A DNA stretch of 64,000 bases from Bhargavaea sp. CC-171006 (lineage in GTDB: Bacteria; Bacillota; Bacilli; Bacillales_A; Planococcaceae), in NCBI RefSeq assembly GCF_009761675.1, contig NZ_QUZH01000006.1, positions 62,001 through 126,000 on the forward strand, given 5' to 3'. Positions 1 to 9,561 of this stretch are shown in pieces. The translations under genes and the position numbers were made by a program. Numbering within the stretch: position 1 is the first letter of the stretch; each line of letters opens with the position of its first letter. A model generated the notes under the pieces. That model had not been told where the DNA came from. It saw only the letters and a list, made by a program, of their open reading frames with translations, and did not search any database.

Positions 1-1
1 T

Positions 2-607
2 AAGGTCGCACGTGATGCATGGGCGATGCTCGTCTCGATGGATCCGTCCAAGGAAGGCAAAGAACCGTGGCTTCGGGCCCGCATTCCGGATACGCCCGAA
101 AACGATCCGAAGTTCGTCATCGGCAAGCTGAACAGCGGGGAAGAGGGGCTGCGCCTGCTCGGCCTGTTCCTGACGGGCAAATCGATGCGCCGCGAAGACA
201 TCCTGACACATCCGGAATGGCCGGATGTCGAGAAAATGTCGACGACCGAAAAACTGTTTCTGGCGAACGGCCTCGGTCACCGTCTGCCGGGACGGGACCG
301 CGGGGAACTGCTCTATAACCGTGTGTTCGAAGCGACCGACCTGCTGTACAGCCGGTATGAGCCGCTTGCGGAAGAGGATCTGCCCATTCTGGAAATGTGG
401 TTCCTTATGTGCAGCCGTGCGATCGACGAAAGCTATGCTTTCCGCAATCCGCGTGCAATTGCCGCATCGGCGGAGTACATGTACCGTTCTTCCCGACATG
501 CGGGCACGACGAAAAAGGAAATTGCGGAAGCTTACGGCATTTCGGTGAAGACACTCACGAAGTATGTCAATGAACTGTTCCGCTTCCTGCCATTCCCGCG
601 CAGTTAG
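2..607 (+). CDS. C-terminal part of a YvcD-like protein (5' end outside window)
   Basis: The frame is open from the window edge, so the N-terminus is missing and about 201 residues remain. The visible part is helical and hydrophilic, and ends in a helix-turn-helix-like segment (KEIAEAYGISVKTLTKYV) about 15 residues before the stop. It has no signal peptide or membrane segment. In B. subtilis the gene directly before trxB is yvcD, a tetratricopeptide-repeat protein, and the rest of this neighbourhood matches that order, so YvcD is the likely identity. That is inference from position; I cannot see clear TPR repeats in the fragment. Function is unknown. Confidence 0.6.
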   Translation, partial: KVARDAWAMLVSMDPSKEGKEPWLRARIPDTPENDPKFVIGKLNSGEEGLRLLGLFLTGKSMRREDILTHPEWPDVEKMSTTEKLFLANGLGHRLPGRDRGELLYNRVFEATDLLYSRYEPLAEEDLPILEMWFLMCSRAIDESYAFRNPRAIAASAEYMYRSSRHAGTTKKEIAEAYGISVKTLTKYVNELFRFLPFPRS

Positions 608-642
608 GCAGAAATGTTGAGCCTGGGCTGCAAATGGAATAG

Positions 643-1635
<993 letters not shown>

Positions 1636-1733
1636 TTTAATACGTTCTTAACCGCACTGTAACAGCGCTGCAATAAAAAGGGTGTATAGTCAGAAGTGTA
1701 AATTGACCCCCCTTTATGATTGAAATACTTTTA

Positions 1734-1769
1734 GACGGCACCGGGAACGCCCGGCTGCCGTCCTTTTTT
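1734..1769 (+). terminator. Rho-independent terminator after trxB
   Basis: A stem GACGGCACCGGG pairs with CCCGGCTGCCGTC (one bulged C) around an AACG loop and is followed by a run of six T. It separates trxB from the yvcI promoter. Confidence 0.85.
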
Positions 1770-1778
1770 GCATTCCTT

Positions 1779-1808
1779 TTGTATCCCCTATCCGTTGCAT
1801 AGTATAAT
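1779..1808 (+). promoter_or_regulatory. Likely sigma-A promoter of yvcI-rapZ-yvcK-whiA
   Basis: A perfect -10 box TATAAT lies at 1803-1808, with a weak -35 TTGTAT 18 bp upstream. It sits between the trxB terminator and the yvcI start at 1845. Confidence 0.55.
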
Positions 1809-1844
1809 AAAGGGTAGAATGTTTTCCGGGAAGGTGGGAGACCG

Positions 1845-2327
1845 ATGCAGCGGATCGCCAATCTGTTGGTTATCCAGGACGGAAAAGTCCTGTTATTGAA
1901 GAAGCCCCGCCGCGGCTGGTATGTCGCGCCGGGCGGGAAGATGGAGTCGGGAGAGTCCGTCTATTCGGCCGCTTTCCGGGAGTTTACGGAAGAGACCGGT
2001 GCGACACCGGTCGAGCCGCATCTGAAAGGGATTTATACGATGGTGATCCGGGACGAGGAAAACACCCGGACACTGGATGAATGGATGCTATATACATTCG
2101 CGGCACGCGGTCTCGAGGGCGTTCCTTTTGAGGAGAACCGGGAAGGGAAGCTTGAATGGCATGATGTCGGGGAACTCGACACCCTGCCGATGGCCGAAGG
2201 CGACCGGATGAACCTGAAGTTCGCCGCGGAAAGCCCCGGCACCCAGTACGGCACGTTCACCTATACGGAAGAGTTCAGGCTGCTCGGGGCGGACCTCCAG
2301 CAGTCCGCAGAAAGGGTGGGACCATGA
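1845..2327 (+). CDS. yvcI: Nudix hydrolase (YvcI-like)
   Basis: This is a 160-residue Nudix protein of the MutT type; the family hydrolyses nucleoside diphosphates linked to another moiety. The Nudix box spans about residues 31-53 (GKMESGESVYS, then REFTEETG), with the metal-binding REFTEE core intact. Substrate cannot be read from sequence; nucleotide pool sanitation or RNA 5'-end processing are family possibilities. It begins the operon with rapZ and yvcK and overlaps rapZ by four bases (ATGA), so the two are translationally coupled. The ATG follows a GGGAAGGTGGGAG ribosome site. Confidence 0.9.
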   Translation: MQRIANLLVIQDGKVLLLKKPRRGWYVAPGGKMESGESVYSAAFREFTEETGATPVEPHLKGIYTMVIRDEENTRTLDEWMLYTFAARGLEGVPFEENREGKLEWHDVGELDTLPMAEGDRMNLKFAAESPGTQYGTFTYTEEFRLLGADLQQSAERVGP

Positions 2328-3217
2328 CGGAGCAGAAGAAAGAAAACAGCGGCAACATGGAACTGGTTGTCATCACCGGAATGTCCGGCGCCGGCAAGAC
2401 GGTCGCCATGCAGAGTTTCGAGGATCTCGGCTACTATTGCATCGACAACCTCCCTCCGGAATTGCTCCTGACATTCCTGAAGCTTCTGGCGCACTCGGAC
2501 CACAAGCAGAGACGGGTTGCTGCCGTGATGGACATGCGGGGCAGGGAGTACTTTGATTCCCTGACCGGGACACTGGACCAGATCGATGCGGCGGATGGGT
2601 TTGACCTGCAGGTGCTCTTCCTTGACGCCGACGACAGCACGCTCGTCAAGCGTTACAAGGAAACCCGCCGCAAGCATCCGCTGTCCCACGGCGGGCTGGT
2701 CAGCGACGGCATCCGCAAGGAACGGGAGATGCTGTCGGATCTGAAAGGCAGGGCACGCTACCTGTTCAATACGTCCAATCTGGGGCCGCGGGAGCTCCGG
2801 GAAAAGATTGTAGAAAGCTTTTCCGAATCAGAAAAGGGCACATTCACAGTCAATGTCATGTCGTTCGGCTACAAGCACGGCATCCCGATTGACGCGGATA
2901 TCGCACTTGACGTGAGGTTCCTGCCGAACCCTTACTATATCGAGAAACTCAAGCCCCTAACCGGCCTCCAGTCGGAAGTCTACGATTATGTCATGGAACA
3001 GAACGATACAAAGGAACTGATCACGAAGCTGGAAGATCTCTTCCGCTTCCTCATCCCGAGATACAAGGAAGAGGGCAAGGCGCAGTTGGTCATCGCATTC
3101 GGCTGCACGGGCGGCCAGCACCGCTCCGTGTCGCTCGCGGAGTATTTCGCTGAGAAGCTGAGCGAAGAATACAAGACGTCGGTGACCCACCGGGATATCA
3201 AACACAGAAAGGGCTGA
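2324..3217 (+). CDS. rapZ: RapZ/YvcJ nucleotide-binding protein (RNase adapter family)
   Basis: The 297-residue protein has an N-terminal Walker A motif GMSGAGKT at residues 19-26. Its C-terminal part carries the family-typical FGCTGGQHRSV segment. RapZ in Proteobacteria controls GlmS through small RNAs; YvcJ in Bacillus is an ATP/GTP-binding protein reported to affect competence, so the exact role here is unknown. It starts inside the end of yvcI and is followed after four bases by yvcK. The pairing rapZ-yvcK-whiA is conserved across Bacillota. Confidence 0.95.
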   Translation: MTEQKKENSGNMELVVITGMSGAGKTVAMQSFEDLGYYCIDNLPPELLLTFLKLLAHSDHKQRRVAAVMDMRGREYFDSLTGTLDQIDAADGFDLQVLFLDADDSTLVKRYKETRRKHPLSHGGLVSDGIRKEREMLSDLKGRARYLFNTSNLGPRELREKIVESFSESEKGTFTVNVMSFGYKHGIPIDADIALDVRFLPNPYYIEKLKPLTGLQSEVYDYVMEQNDTKELITKLEDLFRFLIPRYKEEGKAQLVIAFGCTGGQHRSVSLAEYFAEKLSEEYKTSVTHRDIKHRKG

Positions 3218-3221
3218 TCTG

Positions 3222-4202
3222 ATGCCCGGAAAAAAGGGGAAAAAGCGCATTGTGGCAATCGGCGGGGGAACCGGCCTTTCCACAATCCTGCGTGGCCTCA
3301 AACAATATGATGTCGACCTGACCGCCATCGTGACCGTCGCAGACGACGGAGGAAGCTCGGGGAAGATCCGCAAAGATTATATGATTCCGCCGCCGGGTGA
3401 TATCCGGAACGTCATGGCGGCGCTTTCAGACGTCGAGCCGCTCGTGCTGGAAATGTTCCAGTACCGCTTCTCCTCTTCGGAAGGTCTCGGAGGCCACTCG
3501 CTCGGAAATCTGATGCTGGCAGCGATGACAAATATCACCGGTGATTTCTCCAGGGCAGTGGCGGAAATGAGCAGGATTCTCAACATCAAGGGGCGCGTGC
3601 TTCCTGCCGCAAATCAGATCATCACCCTCGGAGCGGAACTTGAAGACGGCTCGATCATCAACGGCGAGTCGAAGATTCCGGCTTACGGACACCGGATCCG
3701 GCGTGTGTTCCTGCTCCCGGATGAAGTGGAGCCGCTGGAAGATGCAATACGTGCGATCCGCAAGGCCGACATGATCGTCGTCGGGCCCGGCAGCCTATAT
3801 ACCAGCATTTTGCCGAACCTGCTTGTCCCCGGGATCGGGGAAGCCGTACTTAAGTCGAAGGCGAGCAGGCTCTACATATGCAACATCATGACCCAGCCGG
3901 GCGAGACATCATCGTTCAGCGCATCGGACCATGTCCGTGTGATGTACGACCATCTCGGCGGCCGGTTCCTCGACGGCATCGTCGTCAATGACGGTACGGG
4001 ACTGGAGGATGTGGCGGAAGAATACCGCCAGCAGCAATCCATACCGGTGCATAGTGATGTGGAGAGACTCAGGGAACTGGCGGATGATGTCATTCTGGCA
4101 GACATCGCAACCATCGTGGGCGGACATGTCCGGCACGATGCGGGCAAGGTGGCGGAACTGCTCTGCAGCTACCTGGACAGCCCGGACGGGGCGGCCGTCT
4201 GA
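3222..4202 (+). CDS. yvcK: YvcK/GlmR family protein (gluconeogenesis factor)
   Basis: The 326-residue protein belongs to the CofD-like family. An N-terminal GGGTGLS motif lies near residues 14-20, followed by a conserved DDGGSSG segment and the GDIRN motif. In B. subtilis YvcK (GlmR) is needed for growth on gluconeogenic carbon sources, binds UDP-GlcNAc and stimulates GlmS, linking carbon flow to cell-wall precursor supply. It sits four bases after rapZ and just ahead of whiA, the conserved order. It has no membrane segment and is expected in the cytosol. Confidence 0.95.
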   Translation: MPGKKGKKRIVAIGGGTGLSTILRGLKQYDVDLTAIVTVADDGGSSGKIRKDYMIPPPGDIRNVMAALSDVEPLVLEMFQYRFSSSEGLGGHSLGNLMLAAMTNITGDFSRAVAEMSRILNIKGRVLPAANQIITLGAELEDGSIINGESKIPAYGHRIRRVFLLPDEVEPLEDAIRAIRKADMIVVGPGSLYTSILPNLLVPGIGEAVLKSKASRLYICNIMTQPGETSSFSASDHVRVMYDHLGGRFLDGIVVNDGTGLEDVAEEYRQQQSIPVHSDVERLRELADDVILADIATIVGGHVRHDAGKVAELLCSYLDSPDGAAV

Positions 4203-4236
4203 TCTGGACGGCCGTCCGTGAAAGGAGAGGAAGCCG

Positions 4237-5184
4237 GTGTCATTCGCATCGGAAACGAAAAAAGAACTGACGCAGGTGGAGATGGAAGAGTGCTGCACCC
4301 GCGCGGAGCTGTCGGCCTTCATCAAGATGAACGGGGTGCTGTCGTTTTCAAACCGGCAGATGAGCCTGGACGTCCAGACGGAGAACGCGGCGATCGCCCG
4401 CAGGATGTACACGAACATGCGGAGGCTTTATCCGTATAAAGTGGAGCTGCTCGTCCGGAAGAAAATGCGGCTGAAAAAGAACAATGTCTATATATGCAGG
4501 ATCCGTGAAGGTGCAAAGACGATGCTGGAGGATCTGAAGATCACCGGAGAGGGAATCAGTTTTGCCGAAGGCGTCTCAGAAGAGATCATCAAAGATGACT
4601 GCTGCAGGCGGTCGTATCTGCGTGGTGCGTTCCTGGCAGGCGGTTCGGTCAATAATCCGGAGACCTCGTCTTATCATCTGGAGATTTTCTCGCTTTATCA
4701 GGAGCACAGTGAAGCATTGGTGGAGCTGATGAATGCCTATCATCTGAACGCCAAGTCGATCGAACGCAAAAAAGGGTTTATCGCCTATCTCAAAGAAGCG
4801 GAGAAAATCTCAGACTTTCTCAGCCTGATCGGCGCCCACTCGGCACTGCTCAAGTTCGAGGACGTCCGCATCATCCGGGACATGCGCAACAGCGTCAACC
4901 GCCTCGTCAACTGCGAGACGGCAAACCTGAACAAGACGATCGGTGCCGCCATGCGCCAGGTGGAGAACATCCAATACATCGACCGGATGATCGGCATCGA
5001 CGGACTGCCGGAGCGGCTGCAGGAGATCGCCCGGCTCCGTGTCGAGTATCAGGACATCACGCTGAAGGAACTCGGAGAAATGGTGTCGGGACCAGCCATC
5101 AGCAAGTCGGGGGTTAACCACCGGCTGCGCAAGATTGATGAGATCGCGGAAAAGCTCCGCAAAGGCGGCGTATCGCTGAAGTAA
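4237..5184 (+). CDS. whiA: DNA-binding protein WhiA
   Basis: The 315-residue protein has the WhiA arrangement: an N-terminal LAGLIDADG homing-endonuclease-like fold ([13 protein letters not shown] near residue 130) and a C-terminal helix-turn-helix ([20 protein letters not shown]). WhiA regulates sporulation in Streptomyces and affects cell division and chromosome segregation in Bacillus. The start is GTG at 4237, chosen because AAAGGAGAGG lies 7 bases upstream. It follows yvcK in the conserved operon order. Confidence 0.96.
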   Translation: MSFASETKKELTQVEMEECCTRAELSAFIKMNGVLSFSNRQMSLDVQTENAAIARRMYTNMRRLYPYKVELLVRKKMRLKKNNVYICRIREGAKTMLEDLKITGEGISFAEGVSEEIIKDDCCRRSYLRGAFLAGGSVNNPETSSYHLEIFSLYQEHSEALVELMNAYHLNAKSIERKKGFIAYLKEAEKISDFLSLIGAHSALLKFEDVRIIRDMRNSVNRLVNCETANLNKTIGAAMRQVENIQYIDRMIGIDGLPERLQEIARLRVEYQDITLKELGEMVSGPAISKSGVNHRLRKIDEIAEKLRKGGVSLK

Positions 5185-5264
5185 GTTTGTCCTTGTTCTT
5201 TTCGGGCTTCTCCGATACGATAAAGGAATAGACAAGCAACCGGTTGCAAAGGAGGAAGTCGGCC

Positions 5265-5528
5265 ATGACCGAACGGACACTAGAGGTGAAACTGAAATCC
5301 GGCCTGCAGGCCAGGCAGGCGGCGCTTTTCGTTCAGGAAGCGAACCGTTTCTCCTCGGACATCTACCTCGAGAAGGGGGCGCGCAAGGTGAACGCCAAAA
5401 GCATCATGGGCATCATGAGCCTTGCAATCGCCAGAGGGGCTGAAGTGACGCTGAGCGCGGACGGCCACGATGAGGAGAACGCAGTAACGGCTCTTGCGTC
5501 AATCATAGAAGATGAAGCGGCAAAGTGA
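5265..5528 (+). CDS. crh: HPr-like catabolite repression protein Crh
   Basis: This 87-residue HPr paralogue is a co-regulator of CcpA in carbon catabolite repression. Position 15 is Gln instead of the phosphorylatable His of HPr (GLQARQAA), and the regulatory Ser46 is present (AKSIMGIM). Crh can therefore be phosphorylated by HPr kinase but cannot work in the PTS. The ATG at 5265 is chosen because AAGGAGG lies just upstream; an in-frame TTG at 5244 would overlap that site. It is the last gene of the rightward block and converges on clpP. Confidence 0.95.
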   Translation: MTERTLEVKLKSGLQARQAALFVQEANRFSSDIYLEKGARKVNAKSIMGIMSLAIARGAEVTLSADGHDEENAVTALASIIEDEAAK

Positions 5529-5561
5529 AAAGCAGCCGTTATTAATGAAACCAACAAGAAA

Positions 5562-5586
5562 AGACCCGGCATCCGCCGGGTCTTTT
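5562..5586. terminator. Terminator between crh and clpP
   Basis: The nine-base stem AGACCCGGC/GCCGGGTCT with an ATCC loop is followed by TTTT on the plus strand and preceded by AAAA. It can therefore serve both convergent genes. Confidence 0.8.
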
Positions 5587-5593
5587 GACTTTC

Positions 5594-6202
5594 TTACTTG
5601 TCTTTTTTGTCTTTCTGAAGCTCGTTGCGCTCGATGATGTGGTCGATGAGACCATATTCTTTCGCGCGCTCGGCCGTCATGAAGTTGTCGCGTTCCGTGT
5701 CGCGCTCAAGCACTTCAAGCGGCTGGCCGGTGCGTTCGGCAAGAATGGTGTTGAGCTTTTCGCGGAGGAAGAGGATGCGTTTGGCCGCAATCTCGATTTC
5801 CGTCGCCTGGCCCTGTGCGCCGCCGAGTGGCTGGTGGATCATGACTTCCGCGTTAGGGAGCGCGTAACGCTTGCCTTTTGTTCCCGCGGCGAGGAGGAAG
5901 GCGCCCATCGATGCCGCCATGCCGATGCAGATTGTCTGCACATCCGGCTTGATGAACTGCATCGTATCGAAGATGGCCATACCGGCCGTGATGCTGCCGC
6001 CCGGGCTGTTGATGTAGATCGAGATGTCTTTGTCCGGATCTTCAGCTTCGAGGAAGAGAAGCTGTGCGACAATAGAGTTTGACACGTTATCGTCAATGCC
6101 CGATCCGAGCATGATGATGCGGTCTTTCAGAAGCCGCGAGTAAATGTCATAAGCCCGCTCACCGCGGTTTGTCTGTTCAATTACTGTAGGGATGAGATTC
6201 AT
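5594..6202 (-). CDS. clpP: ATP-dependent Clp protease proteolytic subunit
   Basis: ClpP forms the tetradecameric serine-protease core used by ClpX and ClpC, and it also degrades tmRNA-tagged proteins. The 202 residues fit the family, and the catalytic triad is Ser98 (GMAASMGAF), His123 (MIHQPLGG) and Asp172. The start [10 protein letters not shown] at 6202 is chosen because AAGGAGG lies eight bases upstream; the frame extends 16 codons further without support. A CtsR operator overlaps its promoter. A tRNA-Arg gene lies upstream on the other strand, as in B. subtilis. Confidence 0.97.
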   Translation of the reverse strand: MNLIPTVIEQTNRGERAYDIYSRLLKDRIIMLGSGIDDNVSNSIVAQLLFLEAEDPDKDISIYINSPGGSITAGMAIFDTMQFIKPDVQTICIGMAASMGAFLLAAGTKGKRYALPNAEVMIHQPLGGAQGQATEIEIAAKRILFLREKLNTILAERTGQPLEVLERDTERDNFMTAERAKEYGLIDHIIERNELQKDKKDK

Positions 6203-6268
6203 CTGTTCGTCCTCCTTTGAGTGGATAAGTAAATACCTGCACTGGAACACTATACCCTCCAGCCCTTG

Positions 6269-6304
6269 AAATTATCATAAGCTATTTGGTCAATGAAGGT
6301 CAAA
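6269..6304 (-). promoter_or_regulatory. clpP promoter with CtsR operator
   Basis: Bases 6288-6304 read GGTCAATGAAGGTCAAA on the plus strand, two direct heptads three bases apart. This fits the CtsR consensus (RGTCAAA NAN RGTCAAA) with one mismatch. On the clpP strand the same bases supply a -35 TTGACC, followed after 18 bp by TATGAT. CtsR bound here would block the polymerase until heat or protein stress. Recognition is by eye against the known consensus. Confidence 0.85.
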
Positions 6305-6401
6305 TGGGACGCTTCATCAAAAATGAAAAAGGGGCTTGCATCCCGGACATCATACTTGTATAATGAAAACTGTCGTCCGGTAAGGAGACTATGAATGTTC
6401 T

Positions 6402-6473
6402 GCCCTCGTGGTGCAACGGATAGCACGTAAGATTCCGGTTCTTAAGATGTGGGTTCGATTCCTGCCGAGGGCG
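6402..6473 (+). tRNA. tRNA-Arg (anticodon CCG)
   Basis: A 72-nt cloverleaf can be folded. The acceptor is GCCCTCG/CGAGGGC with discriminator G, the D arm is GTGC/GCAC, and the anticodon stem TAAGA/TCTTA holds the loop TTCCGGT. The T arm contains GGTTCGATTCC. The anticodon CCG reads the CGG arginine codon. The 3' CCA is not encoded. Confidence 0.95.
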
Positions 6474-6480
6474 CTGACAG

Positions 6481-6512
6481 ACGCATCACCTTTATAGGTG
6501 GTGCGTTTTTTG
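6481..6512 (+). terminator. Terminator after tRNA-Arg
   Basis: An 11-bp stem ACGCATCACCT/AGGTGGTGCGT (one G-T pair) with a TTAT loop is followed by a T run. Confidence 0.85.
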
Positions 6513-6683
6513 TTGTTCCAGGAAACTTGCGGCCGCCTGCTGCTCCCTGCTTTGATTCCACATCTCCTGAATCTTTTCCTTCTTTTATACGTAGAGAATA
6601 ATGAAACGGCCGTTGTTTCAAGAAGAAATGGGATAGGGTAAGGTAGGGTTATATATCGCAGATGAAGAGAGGGGACTAAGCGA

Positions 6684-7262
6684 ATGAGAAAAATGATGGG
6701 ACCGCTGCTGATCATTGTCGGCATCCTGGTCGTATTGGCCATTATCCTTGTGCCTAAGTACAATTCCTTCGTCAATCTGGAGGAAGACGTGAACAAGTCC
6801 TACAGCCAGATTGAAAACCAGCTGCAGCGACGGATGGATCTCATCCCGAACCTGGTTGAAACCGCAAAAGGCTATGCCAAGCATGAAGAGGAAGTCTTTA
6901 CGGACATTGCGGATGCACGATCGCGGCTGGCAGGGGCGGGATCGCCCGAAGAACAGGCCAATGCCAACGAAGAGCTGACCGGCGCGCTGAGCCGACTGCT
7001 CGTCATCGCAGAAAACTATCCGGACCTGAAGGCGAACGAAAACTTCCGCCAGCTCATGGATGAACTGGCCGGGACGGAAAACCGTCTTGCGGTCGCCAGG
7101 ATGGACTATAATGAAGCGGCCACTGAATATAACCGGAATGTCCGGAGGTTCCCGGGCAATCTGGTCGCCGGCATTTTCGGATTCGATCAGAAAGAGTACT
7201 TCGAAGCGTCGGAAGCCGCCCAGGAAGCGCCGAAAGTCGATTTCGGGGAGTACGGTAACTGA
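6684..7262 (+). CDS. LemA family membrane protein
   Basis: The 192-residue protein has one N-terminal membrane segment (about residues 5-24). A long helical region follows with the LemA hallmarks KSYSQIENQLQRRMDLIPNL and NYPDLKANENFRQLMDELAGTE (split here by a short gap in this listing). LemA proteins are widespread, with the helical part outside the membrane, and their function is not settled. It overlaps the next gene, a TPM-domain protein, by one base (TGATG). LemA and TPM/YgcG genes commonly occur together, so they probably act together at the envelope. Confidence 0.92.
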   Translation: MRKMMGPLLIIVGILVVLAIILVPKYNSFVNLEEDVNKSYSQIENQLQRRMDLIPNLVETAKGYAKHEEEVFTDIADARSRLAGAGSPEEQANANEELTGALSRLLVIAENYPDLKANENFRQLMDELAGTENRLAVARMDYNEAATEYNRNVRRFPGNLVAGIFGFDQKEYFEASEAAQEAPKVDFGEYGN

Positions 7263-8098
7263 TGAAGCGGATCAGCAGGACTCTTCTGTTCGTCCTGCTT
7301 CTCTTTGCCGGAACGCCCGCTCTGGCGGCGGAGCCGGACGTGCCGGAATCAACCGGAACATTTGTGCAGGACCATGCTCAAGTTCTTACGGCCGATCAGA
7401 CTTCTCAGATTGAATCTATGGCAACACAGCTTGAACAGGCAACAGGAGCCCAGATCGTAATATTGACTATCCCAAATGCAATCGAAGTCCCGGAAATGTA
7501 CGGTGTCGAAGCTTTCCGGAAGTTCGGTATCGGTTCCGGGGAAGACAACAATGGGGTCCTTCTTCTGGTATCGACTGTGCCGAACTCCTCGGGTGACCGG
7601 GCATTTGAAATTACGGTCGGTTACGGCCTTGAAGGTGCCCTGCCGGATGGCAAGGTCGGAAGGATTATCGATGAATATGGTATTCCTTACCTGCGCGAAG
7701 AACAACCGGGCACGGCCATTATGAACGTTTACCGCGTGCTCCATAACGAAGTGGCCAAGGAATACAACTGGGACGGCACTGTCGAGCAGCCGGAGTCGCA
7801 AGCGGATGCGGGAAGTGGTGACGGCGGGGGCGGAATCAATCCGATCGTCGCGATCATCATCATCTTCGTCCTAGTCAATATGTTCTTCGGTGGCGGAGGA
7901 CGCGGCGGAGGCGGAGGCGGTCCGGGCGGCCGGAGACGCAGGCGCGGTTCGGTCGTATTCATCCCCGGCTCCTTCGGCGGCGGTGGTGGCTTCGGCGGTG
8001 GCGGCGGCTTCGGCGGTGGCGGCGGCTTTGGCGGTGGTGGCGGCTTCGGCGGAGGCGGCGGATCCACCGGCGGGGGTGGCGCCGGCCGGGGCTGGTAA
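7262..8098 (+). CDS. TPM-domain (YgcG family) membrane protein with glycine-rich tail
   Basis: The 278-residue protein has an N-terminal signal peptide (RTLLFVLLLFAGTPALAAEP). A TPM domain spans roughly residues 35-165 (DHAQVLTADQ, then QIVILTIPN). A membrane segment follows near residues 193-212, and then a basic and glycine-rich C-terminal tail with five FGGGGG units. The TPM domain is expected outside the cell and the tail inside. Family role is unsettled; links to photosystem repair exist only in plants. It is coupled to the upstream lemA-like gene. Confidence 0.9.
   Translation: MKRISRTLLFVLLLFAGTPALAAEPDVPESTGTFVQDHAQVLTADQTSQIESMATQLEQATGAQIVILTIPNAIEVPEMYGVEAFRKFGIGSGEDNNGVLLLVSTVPNSSGDRAFEITVGYGLEGALPDGKVGRIIDEYGIPYLREEQPGTAIMNVYRVLHNEVAKEYNWDGTVEQPESQADAGSGDGGGGINPIVAIIIIFVLVNMFFGGGGRGGGGGGPGGRRRRRGSVVFIPGSFGGGGGFGGGGGFGGGGGFGGGGGFGGGGGSTGGGGAGRGW
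7973..8062 (+). repeat. Five 18-bp in-frame repeats coding FGGGGG
   Basis: Five consecutive 18-bp units of the form TTCGGCGGTGGCGGCGGC, differing at wobble bases, encode the Gly-rich tail of the TPM protein. Unit number is likely to vary between strains by slippage. Confidence 0.9.
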
Positions 8099-8122
8099 CC
8101 TCACAGGAAAGAAGGCTTGTAC

Positions 8123-8353
8123 ATGAACGTCACATTGTATGTCGGCAACGACTGCCCGCTCTGCGACGAAGCGATGCTTAATCTGAAACTTGCAGCACAG
8201 GATCTCCCGCTCGATATCGAAGTTGTCGACATCAGGCGGGATGACCGGCTGCACGAAAAATACATGCTGATGATCCCGGTCCTGGAAAAGGACGGAAAAG
8301 TCCTGCTCTACGGGAACATCGGCTACGGTGATGTGATGGAAGCGCTCCTGTAG
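8123..8353 (+). CDS. Small glutaredoxin-like protein
   Basis: The 76-residue protein has a thioredoxin fold start (NVTLYVGNDCPLC) with the redox pair Cys11/Cys14 and a cis-proline-like IPVLEKDG segment near residues 52-59. It resembles the DUF836/glutaredoxin-like family; a role in thiol exchange is inference. The ATG at 8123 sits seven bases after AGGAAAGAAGG, while the in-frame TTG at 8117 is too close. Its stop codon lies inside a terminator, and the cggR promoter follows. Confidence 0.8.
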   Translation: MNVTLYVGNDCPLCDEAMLNLKLAAQDLPLDIEVVDIRRDDRLHEKYMLMIPVLEKDGKVLLYGNIGYGDVMEALL

Positions 8354-8367
8354 CGCTTCTTTTTTTG
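8339..8367 (+). terminator. Terminator overlapping the end of the glutaredoxin-like gene
   Basis: The stem GAAGCGCT/AGCGCTTC around CCTGT spans the TAG stop and is followed by eight T. It isolates the glycolytic operon from upstream reading. Confidence 0.85.
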
Positions 8368-8381
8368 TTTGGTTAAAAAGT

Positions 8382-8410
8382 TTGCAACTGTGCGTTGCGT
8401 GGAATACAAT
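8382..8410 (+). promoter_or_regulatory. Promoter of the cggR-gapA operon
   Basis: TTGCAA (8382-8387) and TACAAT (8405-8410) are separated by 17 bp, a good sigma-A promoter directly before the CggR operator. Confidence 0.8.
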
Positions 8411-8420
8411 AAGTATGAAG

Positions 8421-8458
8421 TGGGACATGATTTAAAACACCGGGACTAAAACAGTCCC
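8421..8458 (+). promoter_or_regulatory. CggR-type operator
   Basis: Two GGGAC blocks lie exactly 20 bp apart (8422 and 8442), the spacing of the B. subtilis CggR operator (CGGGAC N6 TGTC N4 CGGGAC N6 TGTC). The second block is followed at the right distance by AGTC, while the first TGTC element is not conserved. The second block also forms GGGACT-AAAAC-AGTCCC. It lies just after the promoter, where CggR would act as a roadblock relieved by fructose-1,6-bisphosphate. Confidence 0.75.
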
Positions 8459-8476
8459 GATGTAAGGAGGATGTCC

Positions 8477-9514
8477 ATGGATGCAGTGACACGTTCATTG
8501 CTCAGTATTCTTCCCGAAATGCCGGAGATGTTATCCGTGCGCTGCAGCATCCTGAATGCGATCCGGCAGGAAGGTCCGGTCGGCAGGCGCTCGCTTGTCG
8601 GACGGGAAGGCCTCAGCGAAAGGGAGGTTCGCGCAGTTTGCGACCTCCTCAGGAAGCAGGGGCTGATCACTGCGGAGACATCGGGTATGACAGTAACTCC
8701 CGAAGGGGAAACTGCGTTGGACTCGTTGCAGCAGGTGATCCGGCAATGGACAGGACTTGAAGAATTGGGGACTGAACTATCCCGGAAACTGGGTATACAG
8801 AAGGTGATGGTCGTTCCCGGCGGGGATGACCATGACCTGACGAAGCACAGGATGGCAAGATCCGCATGCGGCTATATGGCCGGCGTCCTGCAAGAGGGAT
8901 CGATTGTGGCCGTCACCGGGGGAAGCACCGTAGCGTCGGTTGCCGACGAGGCGGTTACTGCCGGACTGCCCGCAGGGATCCGCTTTATCGCGGCCCGCGG
9001 CGGCACAAGCGGTGATGTGAAGTCACAGGCCAACATGATCGCTGCCATGCTTGCGGCTGCGACAGGCGGGGACTGGACGCCGCTCCATCTCCCGGAGACC
9101 CTTGCGGAAACATCAATCGGACCTCTCATGGAAGAGCCGTCTGTGATGGAAGCGATGGACCTGTATAACCGGACCGACTGCATTGTCCATGGCATCGGTG
9201 ATGCGCTTGAATTGGCGCGCCGCCGGGGAGCCGATGAAGCGACCCTTGAAAAACTGGCTGCGGAAGGCGCAGCTGCAGAAGCCTTCGGCTACTATCTGGA
9301 CCGTGACGGTTCGGTGATTCATCGTCTCCTCACAATCGGGCTCAACAGGAGCCAGATCGACCGGATCCCGCATCCGCTTGCCGTGGCAGGCGGGAAGGAG
9401 AAAGCCGGGCCGATCCTCGCTTATATGAAACAGGCGCCAGGCCAGACGGTTCTTGTGACGGACGAAGCAGCCGCAAGAGAAATGCTGCGCCTGTCCGAAA
9501 GTGAAACAAACTGA
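8477..9514 (+). CDS. cggR: Central glycolytic genes regulator CggR
   Basis: The 345-residue repressor has an N-terminal winged helix (about residues 30-80: REGLSEREVRAVCDLLRKQG) and a SorC-type sugar-phosphate-binding domain (VTGGSTVASVAD, RGGTSGDVKSQAN). CggR represses its own operon and is released by fructose-1,6-bisphosphate. The ATG at 8477 lies six bases after AAGGAGG; the ATG at 8471 directly abuts that site and is less likely. It precedes gapA by about 50 bases. Confidence 0.95.
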   Translation: MDAVTRSLLSILPEMPEMLSVRCSILNAIRQEGPVGRRSLVGREGLSEREVRAVCDLLRKQGLITAETSGMTVTPEGETALDSLQQVIRQWTGLEELGTELSRKLGIQKVMVVPGGDDHDLTKHRMARSACGYMAGVLQEGSIVAVTGGSTVASVADEAVTAGLPAGIRFIAARGGTSGDVKSQANMIAAMLAAATGGDWTPLHLPETLAETSIGPLMEEPSVMEAMDLYNRTDCIVHGIGDALELARRRGADEATLEKLAAEGAAAEAFGYYLDRDGSVIHRLLTIGLNRSQIDRIPHPLAVAGGKEKAGPILAYMKQAPGQTVLVTDEAAAREMLRLSESETN

Positions 9515-9561
9515 ATGTCGGTAAATTGAATGAATGATAAAAATATCGGAGGGATTCAGAT

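Noticed and set aside
6389-6796. Minus-strand 135-codon frame over the tRNA gene
   Set aside because: It crosses tRNA-Arg, its terminator and the lemA-like start; composition is not protein-like.
7729-8067. Proline-rich minus-strand frame
   Set aside because: It is the mirror of the glycine-codon repeats in the TPM-domain gene, with no ribosome site.
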